The position numbers and the translations under genes are program-made. A stretch of 64,000 nucleotides of DNA from Lentisphaerota bacterium (GTDB lineage Bacteria; Verrucomicrobiota; Kiritimatiellia; RFP12; UBA1067), in contig SUWC01000007.1 of NCBI GenBank assembly GCA_015061665.1, positions 1 through 64,000 of the forward strand, written 5' to 3'. Under the pieces are notes generated by a model. It saw only the letters and a list, made by a program, of their open reading frames with translations, did no database searches and was not told where the DNA came from. Shown here piece by piece: positions 1 to 8,230 of this stretch; the stretch's first letter is position 1, and each line of letters opens with the position of its first letter.

Positions 1-405
1 CCAGAAATCGAGCGCCCACTCCTTGTTGAACTTCCCTGGGTCGTTGCCGATCGTCATGATAAAGTAAAGCCCAAGTTCCTTCGTGAGCTTCACAGCTTTG
101 TCGATCACCTCCACGCGATAGCCGGGCGCGCGCGAGCCTTCTGCCGGATATTTGAGGTCGCAGCCTTCTGCATAGTCGTGAACGGCGTTCAATCCGACGA
201 GCTTAAGCTGCTCAAGGCTCTCGCACTTGTGGGACGCAACGCAACCGCGCAGCAATGCGCCGTTGTCGGCAACAAGGGTCGTTCGCTCCGTGTTGATGTG
301 CGGCCTTCCGCGCGGGATGGGAATCTCCGCCCCCTCCGCAAAGGAAACACACGATGCTACGATTATCGCCGCGGCGAAAGAGACTGCAGTATGATTGATT
401 TCCAT
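1..405 (-). CDS. Secreted glycoside hydrolase, GH5/cellulase-like, N-terminal part (truncated by window edge)
   Basis: Not in ORF track. Reverse-strand translation from ATG at 405 gives MEINHTAVSFAAAIIVASCVSFAEGAEIPIPRGRPHINTERTTLVADNGALLRGCVASHKCESLEQLKLVGLNAVHDYAEGCDLKYPAEGSRAPGYRVEVIDKAVKLTKELGLYFIMTIGNDPGKFNKEWALDFW, open to position 1. Signal peptide plus TIM-barrel start typical of GH5-like enzymes. Confidence 0.6.
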   Translation of the reverse strand, partial: MEINHTAVSFAAAIIVASCVSFAEGAEIPIPRGRPHINTERTTLVADNGALLRGCVASHKCESLEQLKLVGLNAVHDYAEGCDLKYPAEGSRAPGYRVEVIDKAVKLTKELGLYFIMTIGNDPGKFNKEWALDFW

Positions 406-443
406 GCGCTCAATTATACTCAATCTCAACCCTGGAACTCAAT

Positions 444-457
444 AGCCCATTTGGGTA
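444..457 (-). promoter_or_regulatory. 14-bp near-palindromic operator site A (AGCCCATTTGGGTA), with -10 ATTATA at 413-418
   Basis: 25 bp upstream of TATAAT (minus strand) for the GH5-like gene. Confidence 0.55.
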
Positions 458-490
458 GGACGATTTCGTCGGCATCAACCCGCCCTTATT

Positions 491-509
491 ACGCGGCAGG
501 ATGCCGCGT
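491..509. repeat. REP-like palindrome ACGCGGCAGGATGCCGCGT
   Basis: Same family as 34079-34097 and 34123-34141. Confidence 0.6.
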
Positions 510-537
510 CGCCATTATTCGGACACCCTTTCGCGCA

Positions 538-1779
538 CTATTCATTGACGCGGACGTTGACGGCGTTTTCGATCCGGTCTGGCTTGAGCGCATTGGCGAG
601 GCGGACGTTCTCCATGACAACGCCGTCGATCGGAACGCGCTTGTCGCCGCGCAGGTCGACAAGGCGCTCCGCCTCCTCGACGGACACGTTCTTCATGACG
701 AGGTTCTTGATCGGCGTCACGCGCACCTCGTGCGTCGGGAAGTCCTTCCACTGGTAGACGACGTCAGTCGCCACGGACATTACGCCGAAACGGACCTTCT
801 TCGCCGTGACGTTCTCCATCCTGATGTTCTCTACGAATCCGCCCCGGCGCTCGTTCGTCTTCACGTAGAAGAGGCGGAACGCCTCGCTCTCAAGGATGCA
901 GTCGTGCATGTAGACGTTGCGAACGCCTCCGGACATCTCGCTGCCGACTCCAAGAAGGACGTGTCCGTTGACGATTGTGCAGTTCCTGACTTCGATGTTC
1001 TCGCTAGGCGTGTCGAGACGCCATGCGTCCTGGTTGCGCCCGGACTTGATGACGACCGCATCGTCGCCTTGGTCGAAGCGGCAGTTCTCTATAAGGACGT
1101 TCTTCGTCATCTCCACGTCGATGCCGTCGTTGTTGTGCCCATGGGCATAGACGTCGAGTCCGCGGACAACCGCGTCGCTGCAGAGGAAGAGGTGTATCGT
1201 CCAGAACGGCGACTCGCGTATCCTGAAGTCCTCGAGCCTTATGTTCTTGCAGCGGTTGAACTGCATCAAATGCGGCCTTACGTTGGACTCCGGAATCTTC
1301 GTCAGGTCGCGCTCCTCCATGGGCGCGTTGAAGCTGCACCAGTCGTAGAGTCTACGCGTCGCCTCCATGTGCCCCTTGCCGCGTCCGAACCAAGTGCGCC
1401 AGAACTGCATCTTCGGGGCGAACGTTCCTTTGCCCGTGATCGCGACGTTCGTGCATCCATAGGCATAGACGAGCGGAGAGTAGTTCAGGCACTCCACGCC
1501 CTCCCAGCTCGTCGGCACTGCGGGAAGGTAGTCCTGCGGATTGTCGGAGAACACTATCCGCGCGCCTTCTTCGAGATGCAGCTCGATGTTGCTCCTAAGG
1601 CGCAGCGGCCCAGCGCTGAAGTGCTCGCCTGCCGGAACCACGACCCTGCCGCCGCCCTTCTCGGCAACTGCGTCAATCTCGCCCTGCAGCGAAAGCGCCG
1701 CAGCCAGAATCAATGTCGTAACCATTCTTCGTTTCCTTTCTTTTAGATTCAATAAACCGATCTTGCGACGCTTGCGCAT
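538..1779 (-). CDS. Glycoside hydrolase family 28 (polygalacturonase-like)
   Basis: ORF 413 aa; right-handed beta-helix motifs including HGHNNDGIDVEMTKNVLIENCRFDQGDDAVVIKSG, characteristic of GH28. Internal start (MVTTLILAAALS) possible. Confidence 0.9.
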   Translation of the reverse strand: MRKRRKIGLLNLKERKRRMVTTLILAAALSLQGEIDAVAEKGGGRVVVPAGEHFSAGPLRLRSNIELHLEEGARIVFSDNPQDYLPAVPTSWEGVECLNYSPLVYAYGCTNVAITGKGTFAPKMQFWRTWFGRGKGHMEATRRLYDWCSFNAPMEERDLTKIPESNVRPHLMQFNRCKNIRLEDFRIRESPFWTIHLFLCSDAVVRGLDVYAHGHNNDGIDVEMTKNVLIENCRFDQGDDAVVIKSGRNQDAWRLDTPSENIEVRNCTIVNGHVLLGVGSEMSGGVRNVYMHDCILESEAFRLFYVKTNERRGGFVENIRMENVTAKKVRFGVMSVATDVVYQWKDFPTHEVRVTPIKNLVMKNVSVEEAERLVDLRGDKRVPIDGVVMENVRLANALKPDRIENAVNVRVNE

Positions 1780-1782
1780 CCG

Positions 1783-4700
1783 TCAGCGCACCAGCAGTCT
1801 CCAGTCCTTCACGCGCCCCGCCGACTTGCCCTGGCGCGGCGTGTAGCGGATGCCGTAGATGTCGGTCTTCTTGTCCGCGGTGAACTCGATCCAGTGCGGT
1901 ACGGAGCGGTTGGGCGCGATCCAGCACGCCTCGACCTGTCCGTCGATCGCATTCTCGGCGACTCCGTCCTCGCGTATCTCCTCCTCGCTGTCAACGCCAG
2001 TCACCTGAAGGCCCATGGACGTGATCGGATTACCGTCCTTGCCAAGGAAATCGAATTCCGCGACGGACGCGGTGTTCTTCGAGTCGTAGACAGAATCGGC
2101 GACGAAGGTGAATACGCTGCCGCGCATCGGCTTTTCGAACATAGCCACCTGCGCGGCCTCGCCCTGCGGGAAGGTTCCGGACGCGGCAAGCTCTCCTCCG
2201 CCCATCTTTGCGGAAGGACGCTTCTTGGAATTGAAGTCAAGCTCCGGCCTGAGCACGTCGAGTACGGGCTTTGCCGTGAAGGCGACCTCTGCGCCCTTCT
2301 CACCGGGGCCGAAGAAATCAAGAACGACGACGCTGTTCTTCCCCTTGCGAAGCCAGCATCCGGGGACGTAGAGAGTCTGCTGCGGGCCGATGCACCAGAA
2401 GCGGCCGAGGTTGCGTCCGTTGACCCACGCGATTCCCTTGCGCCAAGACGACATGTCGAGGAACGTGTCCGCGGGAACTTCGTCCGCCACCTCCAGCTCG
2501 CCCGAATAAAGAGCCGGTGCATCCGCGTCGCCCGAGAACGCGCCGCCTGCCGCAGCCCTGGCGGAAACGTCCTCTCCGTCGGGATCAATCGGCATCATGC
2601 GCGCGACCCAGCCGGTCAAAGTGGTGCGGTCGAGGCGGATCGGACCGTTGAGCCCCTTGCGGTCCTCCATGCCACTTGACGAATTGATGCGTCCCATCGC
2701 CTCAACGACGATCTGCAGCTTCCGCGCCTTGCCGTCCCTACCGCGCGGCACATGGACCTTGAGTCCGCGATGGCGGCGGTCGAGAGTCCCGAGGCGCTTT
2801 CCGTCGAGGAACACGTAGCCGAAGTCGTGGATGTCTCCGAAGCGGATGTCGCCTCCGATTTCCGCAGGGACGAACGTCTCGTAGCTGACGAGACCGAAGC
2901 CCTGTCCAAGCCGCTCCATGAAGACTGGCGAGTCTATCTTGACTTCGCGCGTGCAGAGCGCGTCGACCGAAGCCGTGCGGCGCAGCGCGACGCTTCCGTA
3001 GTCCTTTACCGGAATCGGCTGCGGCATTTCGCGGATCGTCTCGCCGGGATTCAGATGTTTTGCCATGCGGTCGCGGAACTTCGCGAAGGACGGGTTGGGC
3101 GCGCCGTGTTCGTTGATCGGCGCCTCGTAGTCGTAGCTCGTCACATTGGGGACGAACGGATTGCGGCAGCCGACCCATCCGCCGAACGACGTCCCTCCGT
3201 GGGCCATGTAGAGCGAAAAGCTCGCGCCGTGCTCGAGCATCCAGTCGATCGGGCCGAAGAACTCGCGGTCGCTCTTTGCGTAATGATGGGCCTGCCCCCA
3301 CGTGTCGAACCAGGCGGGGTAGTATTCCGAGCACATGAGCGGTCCCTTCGGCTGGAACTGGCGGATTACGCCGAAGCGCTGCTCGGGGTCTCCGCCGAAG
3401 TTCGCTGCCTGGAAAAGCTCCGGGATAAAGCCGTTCTGCGTTACGCGCGGAGGGTTGCACGCATAGAGAGGGACCTCGAACCCGGCGTCGATCGTGGCCT
3501 GGCGGAGCGCGCGCATGTAGTTGACGTCGTTCCCGTGGAGTCCGTATTCGTTCTCGACCTGCACCATCAGGATCGGACCGCCGCGCGTGACCTGGAGCGG
3601 CGCGAGCACGCGTCCGACCTCGGTGATCCACCTCTTGGCAGGCTCCAGCCAGCGCGGATCGGAGGAGCGCATCGAAATAGGCTTCGCGCCGCCATCGGTG
3701 TCGTTCGCCATCAGCCACCACGGCGCGCCGCCGCCTTCCCATTCGGCGCATGCGTAGGGCCCTGGACGAAGTATCACCCACAGCCCCTCTTCCTGCGCCA
3801 TCCGGCAGAACGCAGCGGCGTCCGCCATTCCGTCCCACTTGAACTTCCCGGGCTCGCGTTCGTGGTAGTTCCAGAACATGTAGCAGCCGACTGCGTTGCA
3901 TCCCATTGCGCGGAGCATCTGAAGCCTGTGGCGCCAGTATTCGCGCGGGATGCGCGCGTAGTGGATCTCGCCGCAGTGTATCTTCAGGGGAGCGCCGTCG
4001 AGGAGGAAACCCGAATCGCCGATCTCGAAAGTGCGCCCGTGCGTGCAAGGCGGAAGATCGACGAAGACTTTTTCCCTTACGCCTTCGCCCCATGGCAGGA
4101 CCTTCAGAGTCAGGCTCTTGGTCCCCTTCGGCATACGGCGAAGCGCGTAGCGTATCGGAGTTCCCTTCCAGAAATCGTCCTGAACGAGGCGTCCATCCGC
4201 ATAAAGGCGCGCCATGTCGCCTTCATACGAAATCTCGACCATCCCGTCGCCTTCCGAAAACGGAACCTCGTACTCCGCCGCCGCATTCCACGCATCCTCG
4301 TCGGGCGTCTGCGCGACGCCGTTCTGTCCGATCGCGACAGGCGGAGGAGTTCCGGCGGACTTCAGGAGCTTTAGGTCGGCAACGGAAAGGCGGCGGCCTT
4401 CGGCATTCTGCGGACACCGGCCTGCGATGGTTCGTCCGTCAAGGAGGCGCTCCACCTTGCCGTCCTTCTCTACGCCGATCCAGCATTCACCGTCGGGCTT
4501 TATGCGGCGCACGTAGTCGTTGTGGAAGACGAAGCGCCCGCGCCTCGTCTCGTTCTTGCTGACGAACACGGGGTCTTCCGCGGCAAACTCCTCCCCGTAG
4601 TCGCGGCAGAACCGAGCAAGCGCGCGGATGAGCCAGTACGCCTTCTGCGGTTCGCCGAATTCAGAGATCGGCGCCTGGAACTCGTAGCTGACGCGCGGCA

Positions 4701-5805
4701 GGTCGTTGTAGTTGGTGAAGAGTCCGCGCTGGCTCTCGGCCATGTTGACGCCGGCGTCGGTCGGATTCGTCCCGCCGTGGTACATGTAGAAGCCCGGCAG
4801 ATTCGAGCCGGAGCCGAGCTTGACTACGGCGAGCGCAAAAGCGTCCATTGGCTCCATGTTGAGGCGACGGTGGTAGCTCGAAGCCATGCCGCCGCCGAGT
4901 TCGCACGTGAAGTAGGGATAACGGTCCGCGCCGTTTGCGTCCTCCGCCTTCTGGCTGCCAAGGGCGTCCGTAGCGATGACGGACGACGTACGCGCGGGGC
5001 GCATCTCGAACGCCTTTCTGTAGTCGCCGGGCATCGACTTGAGGGTGCGGTCCCAGAACCCCTCTGCATAGTCGCCGTAGAGCGGAACCATCTCGCCGAA
5101 AGTCGTCTCGCCGCCATTCAGCTTGGGCCACCCGGTGCGGGTGTATAGCGGGACGTCATAGCCGATCTTTACGGCAAGCGCCTTGAGCGCCTGGTAGTAT
5201 GGCCAGGGGCCGCGGCTTTCGTTCTCGAGCTGGATGCCGACTACGGCGCCGCCGTTCTTCCAGAAATGCGGGGAGACCTCCGTGAACACGCGGCGCCAGA
5301 ACCTCTCGGTCTGGGCAAGGAACTCGCCGTCGCGCGACCTGAGGCGCTTGCGCCATTTTCCGTCCCCTTTGTCGCTTCCCCTGAACTTCTCGATCAGCCA
5401 GTCGGGGAATCCGCCCTCGCGCACTTCGCCATGAACCCACGGCCCTATGCGCACGATCGCCATGAGCCCGGCCTTCTCGACTTCGCCGAGGAAAGCCGAG
5501 AGGTCGCGGTTCCCCGAGAAGTCGTACTCCCCCTCGCGCCACTCGTGGTGGTTCCATATCACGTATGTCGAGACGATGGAGACGCCGCCTTCCTTCATCA
5601 ACTGCAGCGAGCGCGACCATTCGTCGCGGGGGACGCGGGAGTAGTGCATTTCGCCCATGACGGGGACGATCGCCTTCCCGTTCAGGCGCAGGCACCTTGA
5701 ATCGACGTCTATCCTGTCGCCGTTCGGTGCGACCGAAGACGCAGAGAATTCGGCTGCGGCGCAGAGCGCAGCGCAAGCTGTGAAAAGTATTATAATGTGT
5801 TTCAT
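1783..5805 (-). CDS. Tandem double-GH35 beta-galactosidase-like protein with C-terminal discoidin-like (F5/8C) region
   Basis: ORF 1370 aa; likely start MKHIIILFTACAALCAA at 5805. Two GH35-like catalytic regions: RLNGKAIVPVMGEMHYSRVPRDEW...IQLENE and LLDGAPLKIHCGEIHYARIPREYWRHRLQMLRAMGCNAVGCYMFWNYHE...MVQVENEYG. Confidence 0.88.
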   Translation of the reverse strand: MKHIIILFTACAALCAAAEFSASSVAPNGDRIDVDSRCLRLNGKAIVPVMGEMHYSRVPRDEWSRSLQLMKEGGVSIVSTYVIWNHHEWREGEYDFSGNRDLSAFLGEVEKAGLMAIVRIGPWVHGEVREGGFPDWLIEKFRGSDKGDGKWRKRLRSRDGEFLAQTERFWRRVFTEVSPHFWKNGGAVVGIQLENESRGPWPYYQALKALAVKIGYDVPLYTRTGWPKLNGGETTFGEMVPLYGDYAEGFWDRTLKSMPGDYRKAFEMRPARTSSVIATDALGSQKAEDANGADRYPYFTCELGGGMASSYHRRLNMEPMDAFALAVVKLGSGSNLPGFYMYHGGTNPTDAGVNMAESQRGLFTNYNDLPRVSYEFQAPISEFGEPQKAYWLIRALARFCRDYGEEFAAEDPVFVSKNETRRGRFVFHNDYVRRIKPDGECWIGVEKDGKVERLLDGRTIAGRCPQNAEGRRLSVADLKLLKSAGTPPPVAIGQNGVAQTPDEDAWNAAAEYEVPFSEGDGMVEISYEGDMARLYADGRLVQDDFWKGTPIRYALRRMPKGTKSLTLKVLPWGEGVREKVFVDLPPCTHGRTFEIGDSGFLLDGAPLKIHCGEIHYARIPREYWRHRLQMLRAMGCNAVGCYMFWNYHEREPGKFKWDGMADAAAFCRMAQEEGLWVILRPGPYACAEWEGGGAPWWLMANDTDGGAKPISMRSSDPRWLEPAKRWITEVGRVLAPLQVTRGGPILMVQVENEYGLHGNDVNYMRALRQATIDAGFEVPLYACNPPRVTQNGFIPELFQAANFGGDPEQRFGVIRQFQPKGPLMCSEYYPAWFDTWGQAHHYAKSDREFFGPIDWMLEHGASFSLYMAHGGTSFGGWVGCRNPFVPNVTSYDYEAPINEHGAPNPSFAKFRDRMAKHLNPGETIREMPQPIPVKDYGSVALRRTASVDALCTREVKIDSPVFMERLGQGFGLVSYETFVPAEIGGDIRFGDIHDFGYVFLDGKRLGTLDRRHRGLKVHVPRGRDGKARKLQIVVEAMGRINSSSGMEDRKGLNGPIRLDRTTLTGWVARMMPIDPDGEDVSARAAAGGAFSGDADAPALYSGELEVADEVPADTFLDMSSWRKGIAWVNGRNLGRFWCIGPQQTLYVPGCWLRKGKNSVVVLDFFGPGEKGAEVAFTAKPVLDVLRPELDFNSKKRPSAKMGGGELAASGTFPQGEAAQVAMFEKPMRGSVFTFVADSVYDSKNTASVAEFDFLGKDGNPITSMGLQVTGVDSEEEIREDGVAENAIDGQVEACWIAPNRSVPHWIEFTADKKTDIYGIRYTPRQGKSAGRVKDWRLLVR

Positions 5806-5840
5806 GATCCAATTATACCAAAAGACGCCGCATTGAGCAT

Positions 5841-5854
5841 TACCCAAAAGGGTA
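5841..5854 (-). promoter_or_regulatory. Operator site B (TACCCAAAAGGGTA), with -10 at 5812-5817
   Basis: 23 bp upstream of TATAAT for the double GH35 gene. Confidence 0.65.
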
Positions 5855-5981
5855 CGGGCGAATGCGGCCTTGCCACATCGATCAGGTGCGCGCAAGCCCG
5901 AAAAAGCGGGCGAAAACGGGGCAAATTATTCTTTCAGAGGCGAAAAATAGCGATTTTATTGACTTTTTTGCGCTTCCCCCC

Positions 5982-6010
5982 TTGCAAAGCCCCGATTTTA
6001 GTGATATATT
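5982..6010 (+). promoter_or_regulatory. Putative sigma70 promoter for the HU gene
   Basis: TTGCAA (5982-5987), 17-bp spacer, TATATT (6005-6010), about 53 bp before the HU start codon. Confidence 0.45.
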
Positions 6011-6063
6011 ATAGGCATAATCACGAAGGGAATCCTCCCGAGTGAAACAAAAGGACAGAAACA

Positions 6064-6369
6064 ATGGCAAAGAAACTCCCGCCCGTTCCGACCACCAAGA
6101 GTGGCATCATGGCAGCAATCGCTGAGGCCGCCGGCATCACCAAGAAGCAGGCCGTCGCAGCTTATGATGCTGTTGTCGACATCGCAATCCGCGGTGCCAA
6201 GCAGGAAGAGAAGGGCATCACCCTTCCCGCTATCGGCAAGGTCAAGCTTGTCAAGCGTCCTGCGCGCATCGGCCGCAACCCCGCCACGGGCGAGCAGATC
6301 AAGATCAAGGCTAAGAAGGTCGTCAAGATCGCCGCGTGCAAGGCTTTCAAGGACGCCATCCTCGGCTAA
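6064..6369 (+). CDS. HU/IHF family DNA-binding protein
   Basis: 101 aa; GIMAAIAEAAGITKKQAVAAYDAVVDIA...GIGRNPATGEQIKIKAKKVVKIAACKAFKDAI-type HU fold. Confidence 0.92.
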   Translation: MAKKLPPVPTTKSGIMAAIAEAAGITKKQAVAAYDAVVDIAIRGAKQEEKGITLPAIGKVKLVKRPARIGRNPATGEQIKIKAKKVVKIAACKAFKDAILG

Positions 6370-6389
6370 CCCTGATACTTGCAGAAACG

Positions 6390-6426
6390 AACAAAACGGG
6401 CGCGGTTTTTCCGCGCCCGTTTTGTT
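6390..6426. terminator. Bidirectional intrinsic terminator between HU and the M50 protease
   Basis: Perfect 16-bp stem AACAAAACGGGCGCGG / CCGCGCCCGTTTTGTT with TTTTT loop and flanking A/T tracts; lies between convergent genes. Confidence 0.85.
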
Positions 6427-6427
6427 T

Positions 6428-7222
6428 TCACCGATAGTCGCTGTAGCGCCAGGAGCTTTCCATCACGGCAAGCTGGTACTCGCGATATCCCTCGCGCCAT
6501 ATCATCCACGCTATGAGCAGCGAGACGAAGCCCCAGCTGCGTCCGTTGAACATTCGCCAGAATCCGCTCAGCCCGACGAGGATCGCAACGCCGCGACCGA
6601 CGACCATTGCGATGTACGTTGCCTTCACTCGCGTCAGGAACGGCGTCATCGCGCTGCGGAAGACGCGTCCGCCGTCGAGCGGGAAGCCAGGCACGAGGTT
6701 GAAGAACCCGAGTACGCCGTTCATGATGGCCAGGTAGCAAGCCATCGACATGACCCACTCCTTCGACGCCTCGTAGGCTATGCCGCCGGAAAAGCCGACG
6801 TTTATGCCGAAGGAACCCCACACCATGGCCCAGACGTAGCAGAAGGCGTCCCACAAGCCGCCCTCGACTGCAATGAGCGCAATCGCGACGATGCCGGCGA
6901 ACGACAGCGCGAAGGAGACGAGCGGGCCCGCAACCGCCGTCAGGAACTCCTGGCTCGGCTTGCGCGGCAGGGCGATAAGCGACGCGCATCCGCCGAGAAG
7001 CGAAAGCGTTATGTCGCGCGTGTCGTATCCGAACGCCCTCGCCGTGAGCGAGTGGCCGAATTCGTGCGCGGTAATCGAAATCAGCAGCAGAAGCGCCGAC
7101 GCAAGTCCGTCAGCAAACGAGCCGCCGCCCGTGACGAACATTACGAGAAGGACGACGAGCGATATGTCGAGGTAAATCGGAATTCCGAACATCTCGCAAA
7201 GACGAAATCTGCTTGGTATCAT
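6428..7222 (-). CDS. Site-2 protease family (M50) zinc metalloprotease
   Basis: 264 aa polytopic membrane protein with HEFGH motif (ITAHEFGHSLTARAFG) and NLVPGFPLDGGRVFRS motif. Confidence 0.9.
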   Translation of the reverse strand: MIPSRFRLCEMFGIPIYLDISLVVLLVMFVTGGGSFADGLASALLLLISITAHEFGHSLTARAFGYDTRDITLSLLGGCASLIALPRKPSQEFLTAVAGPLVSFALSFAGIVAIALIAVEGGLWDAFCYVWAMVWGSFGINVGFSGGIAYEASKEWVMSMACYLAIMNGVLGFFNLVPGFPLDGGRVFRSAMTPFLTRVKATYIAMVVGRGVAILVGLSGFWRMFNGRSWGFVSLLIAWMIWREGYREYQLAVMESSWRYSDYR

Positions 7223-7235
7223 GACAATCCTCCTG

Positions 7236-8207
7236 TTACATGGGTTTTACGGACTTCAGCACGGCGTAGCCGCGCCGCCTTATGATCTCAACGGACGGAA
7301 AGAAGCGCGCCTGGACCGGCTCCAGCCCGGCCGCGTTCTTGCACACGGAGTAGCACACCCCGCCAGGCTTCAGCGCGCGAGCCGCCGTCTCGAGGAACAC
7401 CTCCGCGATCCTGTAGTCGCTGTAGTAGGGCGGATTGCCGACGAACACGTCGAACGTTCCGTCCATCCTCGCAGGCATCCCGTTGTCCGCAAGGACAACC
7501 TCCGCCGGAATCCCAAGGTTCTTCGAGTTGAGCTCCGCCGCCTGGGTAGCGCGCGAACTGGAATCCACCATCACGAGCTCCACTTCGCCTACCGCGCCCG
7601 CAACGAGGAATCCGACGAGACCGCAGCCGCAGCCCATGTCGAGGAGTTTGATTGGTGAATGGGGATTGGGGGCGGAGAGCTCGCGGCTGGCGACCTCCGC
7701 AAGGGCGAGACCGCCTTCGTCAAGCCTGCGGTGGCAGAAGCACCCTGGGAACGACGTGAACTCCATCGGCCTGCCGCCGGGAACGGACGCCTTCCACTTC
7801 GCGCTGAAGTCGCGCACGCGCGACGGATCGTCCGCAATCTTCGCGAGCAGGTCGTTGCGGTCGCGCTCCTTTCCGATGAATTCGACCTCGACGCGGCACG
7901 GACGCCCTTCCGAGCCCGTCGTCTTCGCGGCTAGGATATGGCACTGCTGGAGCAGGTCGAGCGCAAGCTCGCCTGACATCAGCCTCGGTCCTGTTCTGAA
8001 CTTTACGAGATCCCAGTCGCCTTCCGGAATGTTCGGCGAGCACACCGCCTTGATGTGGTGCGCCTTCTCTATCGCATGCCGGTCGTATATGTCGATGCAG
8101 TGGCAGGTGACGCCTTCAGCCGCCGCCCATTCCGCCGTCACGCGCTTTCCGTGCTTCCGCGACTCGTAAAGGTCGCACGCCTTGTAGCCAACAAGCAGGG
8201 TCTTCAT
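7236..8207 (-). CDS. Class I SAM-dependent methyltransferase (RsmC/RlmG-like small-domain methyltransferase)
   Basis: Start MKTLLVGYKACDLYES at 8207; LLDMGCGCGLVGFLVAG motif I and NPPY motif (FVGNPPYYSD). Confidence 0.85.
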   Translation of the reverse strand: MKTLLVGYKACDLYESRKHGKRVTAEWAAAEGVTCHCIDIYDRHAIEKAHHIKAVCSPNIPEGDWDLVKFRTGPRLMSGELALDLLQQCHILAAKTTGSEGRPCRVEVEFIGKERDRNDLLAKIADDPSRVRDFSAKWKASVPGGRPMEFTSFPGCFCHRRLDEGGLALAEVASRELSAPNPHSPIKLLDMGCGCGLVGFLVAGAVGEVELVMVDSSSRATQAAELNSKNLGIPAEVVLADNGMPARMDGTFDVFVGNPPYYSDYRIAEVFLETAARALKPGGVCYSVCKNAAGLEPVQARFFPSVEIIRRRGYAVLKSVKPM

Positions 8208-8230
8208 TGCAGCACTCCAGTCATGGTTTG

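Noticed and set aside
178-1746. 522-aa plus-strand ORF antisense to GH28
   Set aside because: Reverse-complement shadow of the GH28 gene in high-GC DNA; Val/Leu/Arg/Asp-biased composition, no domain or signal.
2738-4374. Long ORFs (451 aa minus, 540 aa plus) overlapping the GH35 gene
   Set aside because: Alternative-frame shadows of the confident GH35 coding frame; Arg/Ala-rich.
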